From Blepharisma stoltei (Eukaryota > Ciliophora > Heterotrichea > Heterotrichida > Blepharismidae): a stretch of 64,000 bases of DNA. Every line of letters starts with the position of its first letter. The stretch's first letter is position 1. The stretch lies in the NCBI GenBank assembly GCA_914767885.1, contig CAJZBQ010000039.1, forward strand, positions 620,001-684,000, in the 5' to 3' direction. Below, one piece after another: positions 11,035 through 21,712 of this stretch. Below the pieces are notes generated by a model. The model did no database searches. It was not told where the DNA came from and worked only from the letters and a program-made list of their open reading frames with translations. A program made the position numbers and the translations under genes.

Positions 11035-11859
11035 TTACCTCAGATTTGCTGGTTTTTTCGGCTTTTTAGTGATGCTTTCCATTGCTTGTCTTTTTACGCT
11101 GAATTCTTTGACGAGTTTTTGCTTTTCGATTTTCTGCTGGTTTATAAGGTCATTTCTTACGTTGTTATATCTTTTTTTCAAAATTTCAATCTCTTTGTCC
11201 CACTGGGCTTTTTTTAGCTGTCTTTGTCTATTTATCAATTACTTTTCAAGCTTATCCAGCAGTGAGTTAAGCTCTTTTTCTTGTTTTTCTATTAATTTTT
11301 CTATATTTTCAGCTCATTTATCCTTTAACTTCCCATCAATTTTCCCTTGCCAGCCACTTTCAGCCTCAATTAAGTTCATTTTGATTTTCTTTGCAGCCAT
11401 ATATTCTCCAGCAGACGCTAACGAGTCAACTCTTTTTCTAAGATTAAGTATTTCTGAAGGAGGATGCTGCTTTATTTTTTCTATTTCTCTTTCTTTTCTG
11501 TCTCTAAGTTCTTCCATTTCTCTTCTATGTTTGTCTCTGAGTTCTATAACTGCACTTCTTACACTGTCTTCAAATCTGGGCATAAGATCGGTTTCCCAAA
11601 TTTCATTTAATTTCTCTATTTCCATTTTATGGGCTTCAACAAGGCCTGCTTTTTCAGCTTGGTGCTTTGCTTGGAGATAATCTTTTTTGGCTTTTTCTTC
11701 ATGAGCTCGCAATTCTAAGATTCGTAAACGAGTTAGTTCAGCTTCATCATAGCGGCCTTCTCTTTGGCAACTTTTGCGGTGAGTTTCGAGGATTTGAAAG
11801 AAGTCATCTGAGTTTAATTTCATATCAGCAAATATGCTGATAGGGTCTTCTGGGTCCAT
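11035..11859 (-). CDS. Coiled-coil protein of unknown function
   Basis: 269 aa from a start at 11859 (MDPEDPISIFADMKLNSDDF). After an acidic N-terminus nearly the whole protein is charged heptad-like helix (for example REMEELRDRKEREIEKIKQ). One 15-nt intron at 11228-11242 joins LDKLEK to QRQLKKAQWDKEIEILKKRY, and one TGA encodes W (KDKWAENIEK). No IES. I do not recognise the family. The length and lack of other domains suggest a structural or cilium-associated coiled coil, which is only a guess. Confidence 0.8.
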
Positions 11860-12031
11860 TTTAATTAATTTTATAAAGGATTTCTAATGAAACCTCCATA
11901 CGCCTCATATATATTGATTTTTACCAGATTTAATGCTCAATGAAAAACTTATACAGCAGACATTTTAACATTATTAAGTCTTTAGAATTGATACCATATA
12001 ATGTGTCTGTAGTTTTTAAATTATATATAGC

Positions 12032-13290
12032 TTATTCCTCCTCACAATCGCACGAATTTGTAGGAGTAATTTCTTGATTAAGAACTTCATCAATATCATC
12101 GAGCCTTGTATTCCCAAACAGCAGCCTTGACGAATTTTCATTGATTCTCTCAAAGATAATTTTCTTTATATTTCGCCATTTCATAATTTCATCAGGGTCA
12201 AGCTTCGAATAGCAAGCTTGACATCTATCATTAATTGCCATATCTGGAGTGCACGGGCACATTTCTTCAAATGACAATTCAATCGCAAATTGGTCTGAAA
12301 CTTTTTTGCTATACGCAAATTTAAAAGGGTCAATTTCACTTTTTTCAAGTCTTAAAATGCCGCTAGGCTCAATAAATCCTGTATTAAAGGAAAACCTACA
12401 GACAGTTTTTTGTTTTATAGCTCCCCAATGGGATATTTTACACAAAATGTCCCCTTGTAAAGCAAGCTCGTCATTAAAGATCTCATGGTATCTGATGTCT
12501 TCTCATGAGTCCAATATGCTTTTTTGGTCTTCTCTGTGGTCTGCTTTGTTTGTGTATAGTGCAGTTTTTCCGCTTGAAATTTCGATAATTGGCTTGCAAG
12601 AAATACCAGCAGAGTGCGGGGAGGTAAGGAGACGGATTTTTGTGAGTTTGGAGACTACAGGACATTTGACCCTCCCATGGAAAATTTCTGCAAAATATCG
12701 GACGTAGCGGATTTGTGAGGGCTGCTGGACCCCACCACCTTTGACAAAGCGCTTTCTTCGGTAGTAAGTTAGAGCTTGATCTGGATCTGAGAATCGGCCT
12801 GAGTATATCAAATAACAACAAATTAGGGTCCCAGTCCGACCTTTACCAGCTCGACAGTTAACGGCGACAATATGGTCAATGGACTCAGCAAGCCAAAAAT
12901 GCATTTCTTGGCAAGCTTTAAATAAGAGCTCAATTGGAGGAGGGTAATGATCAGACCATGGGAACTCTTTGACATTGTGGTCAAATTTGGCATAGTCATA
13001 CTGGATTCCGCTGAGATTTAAAATCATGTAATTGAGTAATAATTTTTTTTATTTAATTATTTTTTCATAAAAAAACATTAATAATTTTTGATCACCATAT
13101 AATTGCCTTTGTGGTGTTCATTTAAAAATTTAGAAACTGATTCGAGTGGATTTCTGTAGATTTTGGTAAGTCCTTCACCTGGAATTGCCATTGCAATTAT
13201 TCGCTCTGTGATGTATGAGAGGTCAAGGTTATACCCGTCTTCACGATATCTTTTCTTTTGTCCTGAGACTAAGGATCTGAGGTAATTCAT
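12032..13290 (-). CDS. PTEN-like phosphatase
   Basis: 401 aa. The N-terminus MNYLRSLVSGQKKRYREDGY and YNLDLSYITERIIAMAIPGEG match the start of PTEN/TPTE-type lipid phosphatases, including a basic membrane-binding stretch. The active-site loop reads NCRAGKGRTGTL. The catalytic Cys and Arg and the AGKGRTG loop of PTEN are present, but the usual His before the Cys is Asn. A C2-like half follows (SGKTALYTNKADHRED ... GDILCKISHW). PTEN removes the 3-phosphate from PtdIns(3,4,5)P3; this is inferred here. A 53-bp IES (13031-13083) interrupts KNYMILNLSG. It ends in an acidic tail CDCEEE. Confidence 0.88.
13031..13083. other. IES, 53 bp
   Basis: TA-bounded, almost pure A/T. Removal joins YMVIKN to YMILNLSGIQYDY in the PTEN-like gene. 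Confidence 0.8.
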
Positions 13291-13581
13291 CTTGTGGAAA
13301 AAATGGAATATATTAGGTTATCGATGTGGCGTTTCATCAGAAGATCGATTATAATAAACATACTTTAATTTCGGCATATCCCAATTATAATTAAATTATT
13401 TTAAAAATAAATATCATTTAAAAATAGATCTAATTACTTATCAACTATATATATTTTATGAAATTATATGCTGGCTTATAAGTAGAGGAAAAGGACTAGA
13501 ATAATAAAAAAATAAAACATTTTTATAAACGTTAAATTTTCTACTGACTATTTAACGAAAATTAAATCTAAATATGTTATT

Positions 13582-15860
13582 TTATGAACGTGCTTTTTCT
13601 AGAATTGGCCTGACTTTTCTTAATGGAGAAGCGATAGGCTTAAGAGGAGAGCCTGAAGATATAGCTTCTACCGTTCCTTTTATAATTCGAGACGCCCTTT
13701 GAGGCGACATCCCGATATCTGGGGCACTTAAAAACCTAGACAAAGACTTCGTAAAAGCAGGGCCTGCTTCTGTAAGCACAGATTCTTGCTTTTCTAGCTC
13801 CAATGGAGTATAGATTTCAATGAACTCGTCAATCCCCATAAACCCTCCTCCTACCCTTATAACGATCTGCCCTTGTTCAAGCTTCAAGAAAATTCTTTTT
13901 GTTCCAAATAAATAAATCCCTTCATCTTCACGAGTAAATGGCACAGGTATGACATCAACCATTGTGTTTAAAAACTCGCTTAAGGCAATATCAATTGGAT
14001 CGTCTTTTTCAGGGACATAAATTGGGTTTCTTTTTTTAACGTCTCCCATTGTTGCTTTTAGGCTGCCAATTTCAATATCTTTTTCATCAATGGAGTCTAT
14101 CATTGATTCTAAATTGTTAGCTTCTTCTAGGATATTTTTGCTTTCTGTAGCTGCATATTGAGAGCCGTTTTCTAGTTCTCTAAAAAGTGACCCTTTTATA
14201 TAATTTATATTTCATTACGACAATTTGTGATATTTTTTATTATTTTTTTAATAAAAAATACAGATTTATTAAAATTGCATATATTTTTTTGCAGTTTTGA
14301 GACTTCTTCAGTCATAACTCCTAAATCTGCTCTAATGCAGCAAACTTGTTCCATTACAATCTGCTTATTGGTCGACATATATTTATTTTTCTGTAGCTCA
14401 ATTATCTGGATTTCTCTCAACCCAATTTCTTGTTCAGCAGTATGGAGAGACTGTGCTGCACTTTTTTTTGATGCGAAAAGATTTTTTTGTTTTTGTTTAT
14501 AATGGTCAGCTTCAGAATTTATGCTGGAAGAAAACTGATAAAGGTCTCTTTGAGCTTGTTCTCGAATAGATGACTTTGAAGAAGAAATGGCTGATGAGTC
14601 TTGAAGATACTGCTTTAGGTTTCTATCGCCTGACATTTGCTGCTTAAGCTCTGCAATGCGCTTTTCCAGCTGCTCATTTTGTAATAAAATTGATTTTGTT
14701 TGAGAATTTGTATCAGAAAGCTCTTGTTTTGCAATTTCGATGTCATGGCTGAGGGAATTTTTTTGCTTTTGTGAATTTTCGATTATTGTTTGCATGTTTG
14801 CTGAAGATTTCTCAGATTTTTCTTTGAGTTCCTCATTCCGTTGCTTATAGCTACTTACAAGTCCTTGTAATGATTTTACTGTTTTACCAAAGTCTTTATT
14901 TCTTACATTTTCAGCTTGGATTGCCAAATTCTGCCTTTTAATTTCTTCTACATCTTTAATGAAATCTTCTATTTCCCATTCAGATTTCCTTATTTTTTCA
15001 ATTTCTTCTAACAATTCCTTTGCAATTATTTCTCTCTGCAATTGGATTTCTTTTAATTTTGCACTTTTTCCTTCTAAATTTCCTGATAACGTATTTACTG
15101 CTGATTGAGTTTGATCTTCCAGCTCTTTTCGTTCATTTATTTTTGTGTTTAGTTTATTTACAACATATGGTAAATCCAGCGAAGTGGCATGCTTAGACCT
15201 TATTTCTTCACCCAAAATTTTTATTAATTTTCGCATTTGAGTAGGCCCACTTTCAATTAATTTTTCAAGATTCAGCTCTTCTAAGCCGGGATAGAGTGAC
15301 AAGCTTTGTTCAGCTACAAATCTGTTTTGTGGCTCGGAGTCTAGTGTAATTCTAATCAATTCATTTTCTCTTTCATCAATAGGGTATTCCCTATCAATTT
15401 TTATTTTCTGAATATCGCCTTGGCTTTCAGCTTTATTATCTACTAATGCGCATAAATAAGCACATTTTGAGTCAAACTCTCCTGGCTCTTTATTTTTTTG
15501 AGATTTCATAGGAGTTACCTCGACTTCTTTGATTTTTAAATTTGCTGAAAGTTTGATTTTGACGTCCTTGACTTGTTCTTGATTGATTTTTATCCATTTA
15601 TCGATTTTTCCTTGCAATTTTTCACCGAATAAAGTTACCAAAGACATTTGGCAGCCTCCAATTGCGTTGTTTCTATACAGCAACGTTATTGAAAGCTTTG
15701 TGAGATTTGATATGGTATCTAGAGTAATAATTAAAGGCTTGAGCCCGTCTAAAATATTTTCATAGTTTTCTATATTGACTCTGCAGCAAGTGAGTCCATG
15801 TGGAAGTCCTGTGACTTCTTTTAGATCTAACTGTAATTCATAGGATTTCTTGATTTCCAT
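13582..15860 (-). CDS. C2 / coiled-coil / GAR-domain cytoskeletal protein
   Basis: 731 aa after removing one IES. Residues 1-140 look like an N-terminal C2 domain (YELQLDLKEVTGLPHG). Residues about 225-500 are long coiled coil (KELLEEIEKIRKSEWEIEDF). Near residue 642 the motif FLKLEQGQIVIRVGGGFMGI, followed by DEFIEIYTP, is the core of a GAS2-related (GAR) microtubule-binding domain. GAR domains bind microtubules in GAS2 and spectraplakins, so a microtubule or ciliary linker role is likely. The two halves lie in different frames on either side of the IES and join exactly. Confidence 0.87.
14201..14283. other. IES, 83 bp
   Basis: TA-bounded, T/A-rich with TATA at both ends. Removal joins VSKLQKNI to KGSLFRELENGSQYA and unites the coiled coil with the GAR domain. 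Confidence 0.83.
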
Positions 15861-16102
15861 TTTAACTGTATATTTTCAATTTTTCAACTTTTTTTAATTA
15901 AATACTAAGACTATGAAGAAATTTTTAATTTAATTTATTTACATTTTTATATTGAAGTAAAAATTTTAAGCACAAAAAAATTGAATTTAATCAAAAATAA
16001 TTACTGTCACAAAAAAATCAATAAAGCAGAATTTTATCATTAAAATAAATAATAATTCTTGAATTTCTCAAAAATAAAATTGGGGGTAAATATAAATTAA
16101 AA

Positions 16103-16678
16103 ATGGTATCAATCCAAACTGCTCTCGAAACAATCAACCTTGAAAAGTATGCTGAATCATTCAATAATTCAGGAATTACAAGTCTAGATGAACTTCTTGC
16201 ACTTTCTGTTGATCAGCTTACCACACTTATGAACGGAATCGGCATGCTGAAAGGACACACTTTTAAGCTCAAAAAGTTCGTTGACGATACCAGACAAAGA
16301 GGCTTCAATCCAAACCCTCCAGCACCTACCACTATCATTCCGCCTCAGCCTGCACAAGTAGCAGCTAAAGATCCTCCAGTTTTTAATGGGAATGGACAAG
16401 CCCAAGCTAATCCATCTCCTTCTAAGTCAGCCCCCAAAAATGAGACTCCTGAAGCTATTAATCCGTCTCTCCTTTCAAACCAAATGGATAGCCTAACTAA
16501 ACAGCTTAATGGGATTGTAACACTGCAAGATCAAGTCTCAAACACTCTTAAAGCTATTATGGAGGTTGACTTAAGCAAGTATAAACAAGCCATTGAAGAG
16601 ATGGAGCAAATTCAAGCTTCAATTAAAGCTCACCTTGAAAAGCCGGAAGTCGAAAAAGATGTTGAAATGCAAGCTTAA
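16103..16678 (+). CDS. SAM-domain protein
   Basis: 191 aa, no introns or IES. Residues 1-70 form a sterile alpha motif domain (ALETINLEKYAESFNNSGIT, then LDELLALSVDQL and LMNGIGMLKGHTFKLKKFV), a protein-protein interaction module. A proline-rich linker and a C-terminal helix (LSKYKQAIEEMEQIQASIKA) follow. It is divergent from the gene at 13582-15860, with about 240 bp of AT-rich DNA between the starts. The partner is unknown. Confidence 0.85.
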   Translation: MVSIQTALETINLEKYAESFNNSGITSLDELLALSVDQLTTLMNGIGMLKGHTFKLKKFVDDTRQRGFNPNPPAPTTIIPPQPAQVAAKDPPVFNGNGQAQANPSPSKSAPKNETPEAINPSLLSNQMDSLTKQLNGIVTLQDQVSNTLKAIMEVDLSKYKQAIEEMEQIQASIKAHLEKPEVEKDVEMQA

Positions 16679-18108
16679 TAATAAAAATTGGTTTCATGTT
16701 AAATTTTAATATTTTACCATTTTATAAAAAATAGGAAGAGAATTATTAAAATGAATCGGTAATGATTTAGAGCTTTGCACAAATAGCAGTCTGGTGAAGA
16801 TTATTAAAAACCTCAAAGAAGAAAATTATTAAAACATTTGCAGAACCTATAAAAGAGCCCTGGTTTCACCTTTAAAATATCTCCATTCTAAGTTAATTAT
16901 CTCAATTAAACATTTAAAAATTATCTTAATATCAATTATTTTTCTTTGAATAGAAGAAAATTTAATCTAAAAATTGCACTTCAAAGCTTTAGAGCAAATT
17001 ATAAATAAAAAATAATTGTTTTTATTTGTGATTACTAAATGCTAAGAATAAGCTTTTCACAAAGTTGATTATTCTTACTCCACCTTTTAAACAAAATATA
17101 TGCAAATTTATATTTTTTAGTAACCCTTTAAATTTAATAATAAAATTTTTTTATAGGGAAAATTTATTGGTAAAATGCATTAAATTAATTTTAATTATTT
17201 AATGAAATAATTAATTTTTTTTTCATAAATTAAAATTAAAACGAAAAAATCGAGCTCAATTAGTATTTTTTTTAATTTTTTAAAAAATAATTAATCTTTT
17301 AAATTGTAAAAGATGTTTTTGCTCCAATTTAAAATGGGGAAGCTAGCATTTGGTGCTTCACACCAGCCCTCAAAGTGTTTGAAGACAATTTTCTATTGCT
17401 TTTAATATAAAAAATTTTTTAAGAAGCCCTTATAGCTTCAGGAAAATCCTGGGAATTTCTGGGCCAGGAGGAGCAGATTGAAAGCACGGCCATATCAGAT
17501 GGTGTCTGCTGCTACTACCTAAGAAGGTAAGAAAATGTCATATTTTATTAGTAAAATTCTGGGCGGCCTTATCTCAGGGTGACTAATATTAAAAAAATCT
17601 ACCAAATCTTGCTACTTTGTTTTATTCAAACATCTATAGTGATTGCACTATTTTCTGATCGATACTCCAACATGCAAAATTTTTTTTAGAAGTGATGGCC
17701 ACTTTTTATTTTTAAGCGAATTGATGGAAGAAAATGGGAGTGCATGCAAAAAAGTCTGCCTTGAGCTGCGGTCACGCAAAACATGCAAACAAAAAGTTTC
17801 ATTTACCCTACACTATACTTAATGGCTTTCCTTTAATAGCACTTTGACACAAGGCTCATAAGGACCATTTTGCGGGTATATAGCTGCTAGATTGTATAAG
17901 ATACGCAAAGACCTGAGTTTAGAGACTTCCAATATCAAAAAGTTAGGCGTGCGAAGTGTCGACCAGAAAAAAGTGCGATTCACTATAGGACTATCACAAA
18001 ATCATAATTATCATCTTACTCTCTCACTATTTTTTTGGTTTACTGCTAGATGATTTATCATTAATTTAATAAATAATCTAAAAAATAATTCAAACTGATT
18101 AAATAATT
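16679..18108. other. Intergenic 1.4 kb with a TIR element and a GC-richer patch
   Basis: AT-rich, no gene recognised. 17320-17560 is clearly more GC-rich and could hold a non-coding RNA, a retroposon remnant or a germline-limited fragment. 17635-17987 is a separate element with inverted ends (listed on its own). Confidence 0.5.
17635..17987. mobile_element. Germline element with about 45-bp inverted ends
   Basis: TA-flanked. The left end CTATAGTGATTGCACTATTT and TTCTGATCGATACTCCAACA mirrors the right end read on the minus strand, CTATAGTGAATCGCACTTTT and TTCTGGTCGACACTTCGCAC. No reading frame inside. It lies in intergenic DNA, so excision cannot be tested by reading frame. Confidence 0.65.
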
Positions 18109-19848
18109 TTATCCTAATTCTGGAACCTCATCTACAATTTTACTGATTTTCCAGAAATTGTTGTCCATAAACTCTGTCTCCATAAGCTTCGCAAAAGTAT
18201 TATCCTTTGGAATTGTTTCCATAAATATATTGCTACTCTTTATCTCCCCTTGTTCTTCTAGTTGATTTATAATCATTGGGTCATCAACTTCTTTAATATC
18301 AAAAGGATTTTGATTTAAAAAGCTACGTTAACCATACGAAGGCATATCAAAAGCTATTCCTTGTGTTAAATCCTGCAAAATATCAATATCATTCTATATA
18401 ATTCTTACTGCAGAATTTGGTGCAGCGCTGCTCTTTCTATTGCCAAGTGGCACTGACTCAATTTCATTGTAGATACTTAAAACATGTGACTCAAACTCAT
18501 ACCAGCCTTCAACATGGTTAAAAAAATTTAAAATAACTGTTTGACTCTCTCTGGCAGTCTTTAATAGATTCGCTATTTTATAGATGTGCCCTATATGCCC
18601 TTTTCTTATACTAATCCCATCTATTTCTTCATCTGGCACTATTGCTTGGTCTAAAACCATGTCAGGTATTTTAGCGTTAAATATATCTTGAATTAATTCT
18701 TCTGACTCGCCTGTCAAAATTGCATATAATAAATTCAAATAGGCAGTGTGTAATGTAGAGTTCCATATATATGTCTTAAAATGAGCAGTTATCGTCTCAA
18801 TAAATTTCAAGCTGACAATGGTCTTTCATAATGAATAATTTTCAACTGTGCATAATATTGTGAGTATATCAATTACAATTATTTTTTCCTCTGAATACGC
18901 CTCGATTTCTCTACAAAATTGTGAGCTTATTTTTTTATCTTTTGGCTTTTCAAGTGTGTTTTTCATAAATTCCAAATTTTTCTCAAATATCCCAACGATA
19001 TCAGGGACATCTTCTCCAGAGTCTTTTATTTCTTCAAGATACTGCTTAAGTAAATTTTTTAAAATTTTTGCTGAAGATCTCGCGATCCAGGTATACTCAT
19101 TTTCCAAATTTCTAAAAATTTTTTCAGTTATAGCTTCGCTTGATAAATACTCATATAAAGCCACATACAAGTTAATTGACTTATCATTTATAACTTTTTC
19201 CATAACGTACTCTACATTCATGGCTACAGCTGGATTTGTATTTGACAAGCTATTTATAAGCTCTTCCAAAATTCCAAGCCTTTCAGACAGATAATCTTCC
19301 TCACAGTTATAAGCGGCCACAGTTTTAAAAATGACATCAGCTATAGATTGGCTATAAAGATGTTTCAACATTTTTGTATGAAAACTATTAGTAAACACAT
19401 ATTGTAAAAGAGCGTCACAATCTCTGCTTATAAGTGAGTCAAAAGCTTTAGCGAAATACCCAGCAAGCAGAAAGTTGAGGTCTTCTTCTTTGTTGAGGAA
19501 ATTAAAAAGCAAATCTAGGAGTGTTTTGTCTTCGTAAAAAAAATCTAAAACTGTGAGTTGGTCTGTGCCAAAGAAAAGGCTGGCTATAAGAGGAAACTTG
19601 TAAGCACGGTCTCTATTTGAGTCGTCTAGAGGTTCTTCTGTTATTAATGTAATTAGATATCTGATGTGATCATTTGAGAGACTAAATAGAAATTACTAGC
19701 TCATTAAACTTTGGTTATTGGATTGGACTTCTTCTTCAATTGTTGAAAATGAAAGGATTTGCTCGATGGTGGGCGCGGAAAGCAAAAATTGTTTGAGCTC
19801 GTCAGAAGATCCAAACCCTCTCATAGTTCTTGAATGAAAAGATATCAT
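18109..19848 (-). CDS. SAPS-domain regulator of PP4/PP6-type phosphatase
   Basis: 564 aa with three 15-nt introns (19682-19696, 18394-18408 and 18323-18337) and no IES. It resembles Sit4-associated proteins and PP6 regulatory subunits: an N-terminal acidic region, SYLSNDHIRYLITLITEE, DRAYKFPLIASLFFG, then an ARM/HEAT-like helical array (VMEKVINDKSINLYVALYEY, KFIETITAHFKTYIWNSTLH). Such proteins target PP6/Sit4 catalytic subunits in cell-cycle control. The start at 19848 (MISFHSRTMRGF) has a second Met eight codons on. The C-terminus is rich in short acidic motifs. Confidence 0.82.
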
Positions 19849-20420
19849 ATTTATTGCACATTTGTAAAAAGCTTGGTAGAAATAGAAGCCGCATGAAAAT
19901 TAAGGATAAAAGTCGATTTGTATTAAATCTGATTATTTTAGCTTAATTTTTTAGTGATTATTTATGTAATAACCCTTAATCAGTATTCCTAGCTCCCCCC
20001 TCTTCTTGAGCGAGCAAAGCCATTGGAAAAATACCTATTTTTTGCCCAAAACCTAAACAAAAATATTTTTAATATAAAAATTTTGATGTATAGATGGTGA
20101 TTAGTATAATGAAATCTCTAGCTAATTCTATTTAATTTTGAAATTTTACAGTTATATAAATATTTGCTTTCCAATTGATTTATTTAAATTTTAAACTATA
20201 AAATATATGAGCGATCAAAATATTTTTGTTTGCTCAAGGAGAGGGGAATAAGATAATCATCTATATTGACAAATCAGCGCAACGATTATTAGTAAATTTA
20301 TTTGCTTTTGATGATATTGTATTAAAGGACTTATTGATAAATAATAATATGCTAAATTTTGGTTAAAGATTAAATATATATGAAAAATTCCTTGGTGGTG
20401 CATTATATTGGTGACTATAA
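19849..20420. other. Intergenic, divergent promoters plus a MITE
   Basis: Shared upstream region of the SAPS gene (minus) and the lipase gene (plus). 19992-20250 is a MITE; the rest is AT-rich without features I can name. Confidence 0.6.
19992..20250. mobile_element. MITE, 259 bp, intergenic
   Basis: TA at 19990-19991 and 20249-20250. Ends GCTCCCCCCTCTTCTTGAGC and TTTGCTCAAGGAGAGGGGAA are inverted. The interior shares GTATAATGAAATCTCTAGCT with the other copies. Confidence 0.88.
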
Positions 20421-21644
20421 ATGTGGATCAAGCTCAGTTTGGCTATTTTAGTCCCATTGATCCTTATCCATGTCTACATTGATTATCAAGTCTTACCAAA
20501 AGAAGCTTACTTATCATTTGTAGAGCTAGCTCAATTTCATGGATACTCAGCATCAACTCATAAAATTACTACAGAAGATGGATACATTCTAACTATGTAT
20601 CGGCTTTTTAAAGGCCAGCCCAAAGGCAAACCAGTTATACTTATGCATGGACTGTTTTCTGCAGCAGATGCTTGGATCTCTAATATGAGGATTAAAGGCC
20701 CAGCTTATCAATTAATAGACGCAGGTTTTGATGTATGGCTTCCAAATAATCAATTTATTTAAAATAAAAAATTATTTTTTAAAAAATAAATAGAAATTTT
20801 TAAATACCTTCCAAATTGCCGTGGATCAATAGACAGCAGATCTCACATTTCATTAGACATAAACTCCCATCAATTTTGGAATTTCAGTGCAATTGATACT
20901 GGAAGATTTGACCTACCCCCAATAATTTCATTTATAAAATCAGCCACAGGTGTCCAAAAAGTGTCATACGTCGGGCACAGCTTAGGAGGCGCTATTATGT
21001 TATCAATGCTCAGTTTAAATCCAAAATTTGAAAATGACTTAGACATAGTCGTATCACTTGCAGGAGGATCACGATTTTCATGCAATAGTGGCGTGATTCG
21101 ATTGGCAATAAATGATTATTTTTTGAAAATGCTGGACTTTTTAGGCATGGACATTATTGTGGAAAGGCCCACTATTTATATGGGGAAGCTCATAAAAGGA
21201 TTCTCATTATACAATTATTGACTATGAAAAGATAATTATGACCCTTATTTAAATGAGGACAGCTTAGATAATACAGCTTATTATTCTTTAAAATATAGTG
21301 CAGGCACTAGTGTCACAAATTTAAAATTTGTAAAGAAGTTTGCGGAAAGCGATACTTATGAAATTAAATTAGAAGATTTTGGGCCTAAAAGAAATTTAGA
21401 GCTTTATGGAAGAGAAGAAGCAGGGCAGCTAGACCATTCAAAAATTAAAATAAAAGTGGCGATTTTTGGAGGAAAACGTGACCATATTGTGACTAATAAA
21501 GATCTTGAAGAGTTTTCAGCATATTTACCAGAAAATTTAATTGTGCATAGAAAATATGATTATGATCAAGACCACAGCTCATTCTTTTATGGCACAAATT
21601 TGGATTACTTGGAAGATTTAATTAACGTGATTAAGAATGCCTAA
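20421..21644 (+). CDS. Acid-lipase-like alpha/beta hydrolase
   Basis: 384 aa (or 392, depending on the IES limits). An N-terminal hydrophobic segment (residues 3-22) is a signal peptide or anchor. The lipase family entry motif is HGYSASTHKITTEDGYILTM, with oxyanion region VILMHGLFSAADAW, nucleophile elbow GHSLGG, acid GGKRDHIVTNKDL and His in YDQDHSSFF. This is the lysosomal acid/gastric lipase family, hydrolysing neutral lipid esters, probably in digestive vacuoles or secreted. A short IES interrupts it just after DVWLPN. Two TGA codons encode W (YNYWLWKDN). Motif basis is strong; the substrate is inferred. Confidence 0.9.
20748..20816. other. IES with 9-bp direct repeat ends or a shorter TA core
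   Basis: Two solutions restore the lipase frame. Removal between the two CTTCCAAAT copies (20739-20747 and 20808-20816, 69 bp) gives DVWLPNCRGSIDS, the family consensus. TA-to-TA removal (TA at 20760-20761 and 20805-20806, 45 bp) gives DVWLPNNQFIYLPNCRGS, with eight extra residues. Confidence 0.7.
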
Positions 21645-21712
21645 TTGGGAAATTTTTTTTGTAAAATTGAAACTATTATTATAAGTATCATAAATAGATT
21701 AAAATTTCAGCC

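Noticed and set aside
12249-12821. 112-152-aa frames overlapping the PTEN-like gene
   Set aside because: They are shadows in other frames; the PTEN frame contains the active-site loop and continues through a TGA-Trp codon.
16679-17560. 5S rRNA or SRP RNA in the GC-rich patch
   Set aside because: A short CGGCCATATCA match to 5S rRNA is not followed by the rest of the conserved sequence; no other landmark found.
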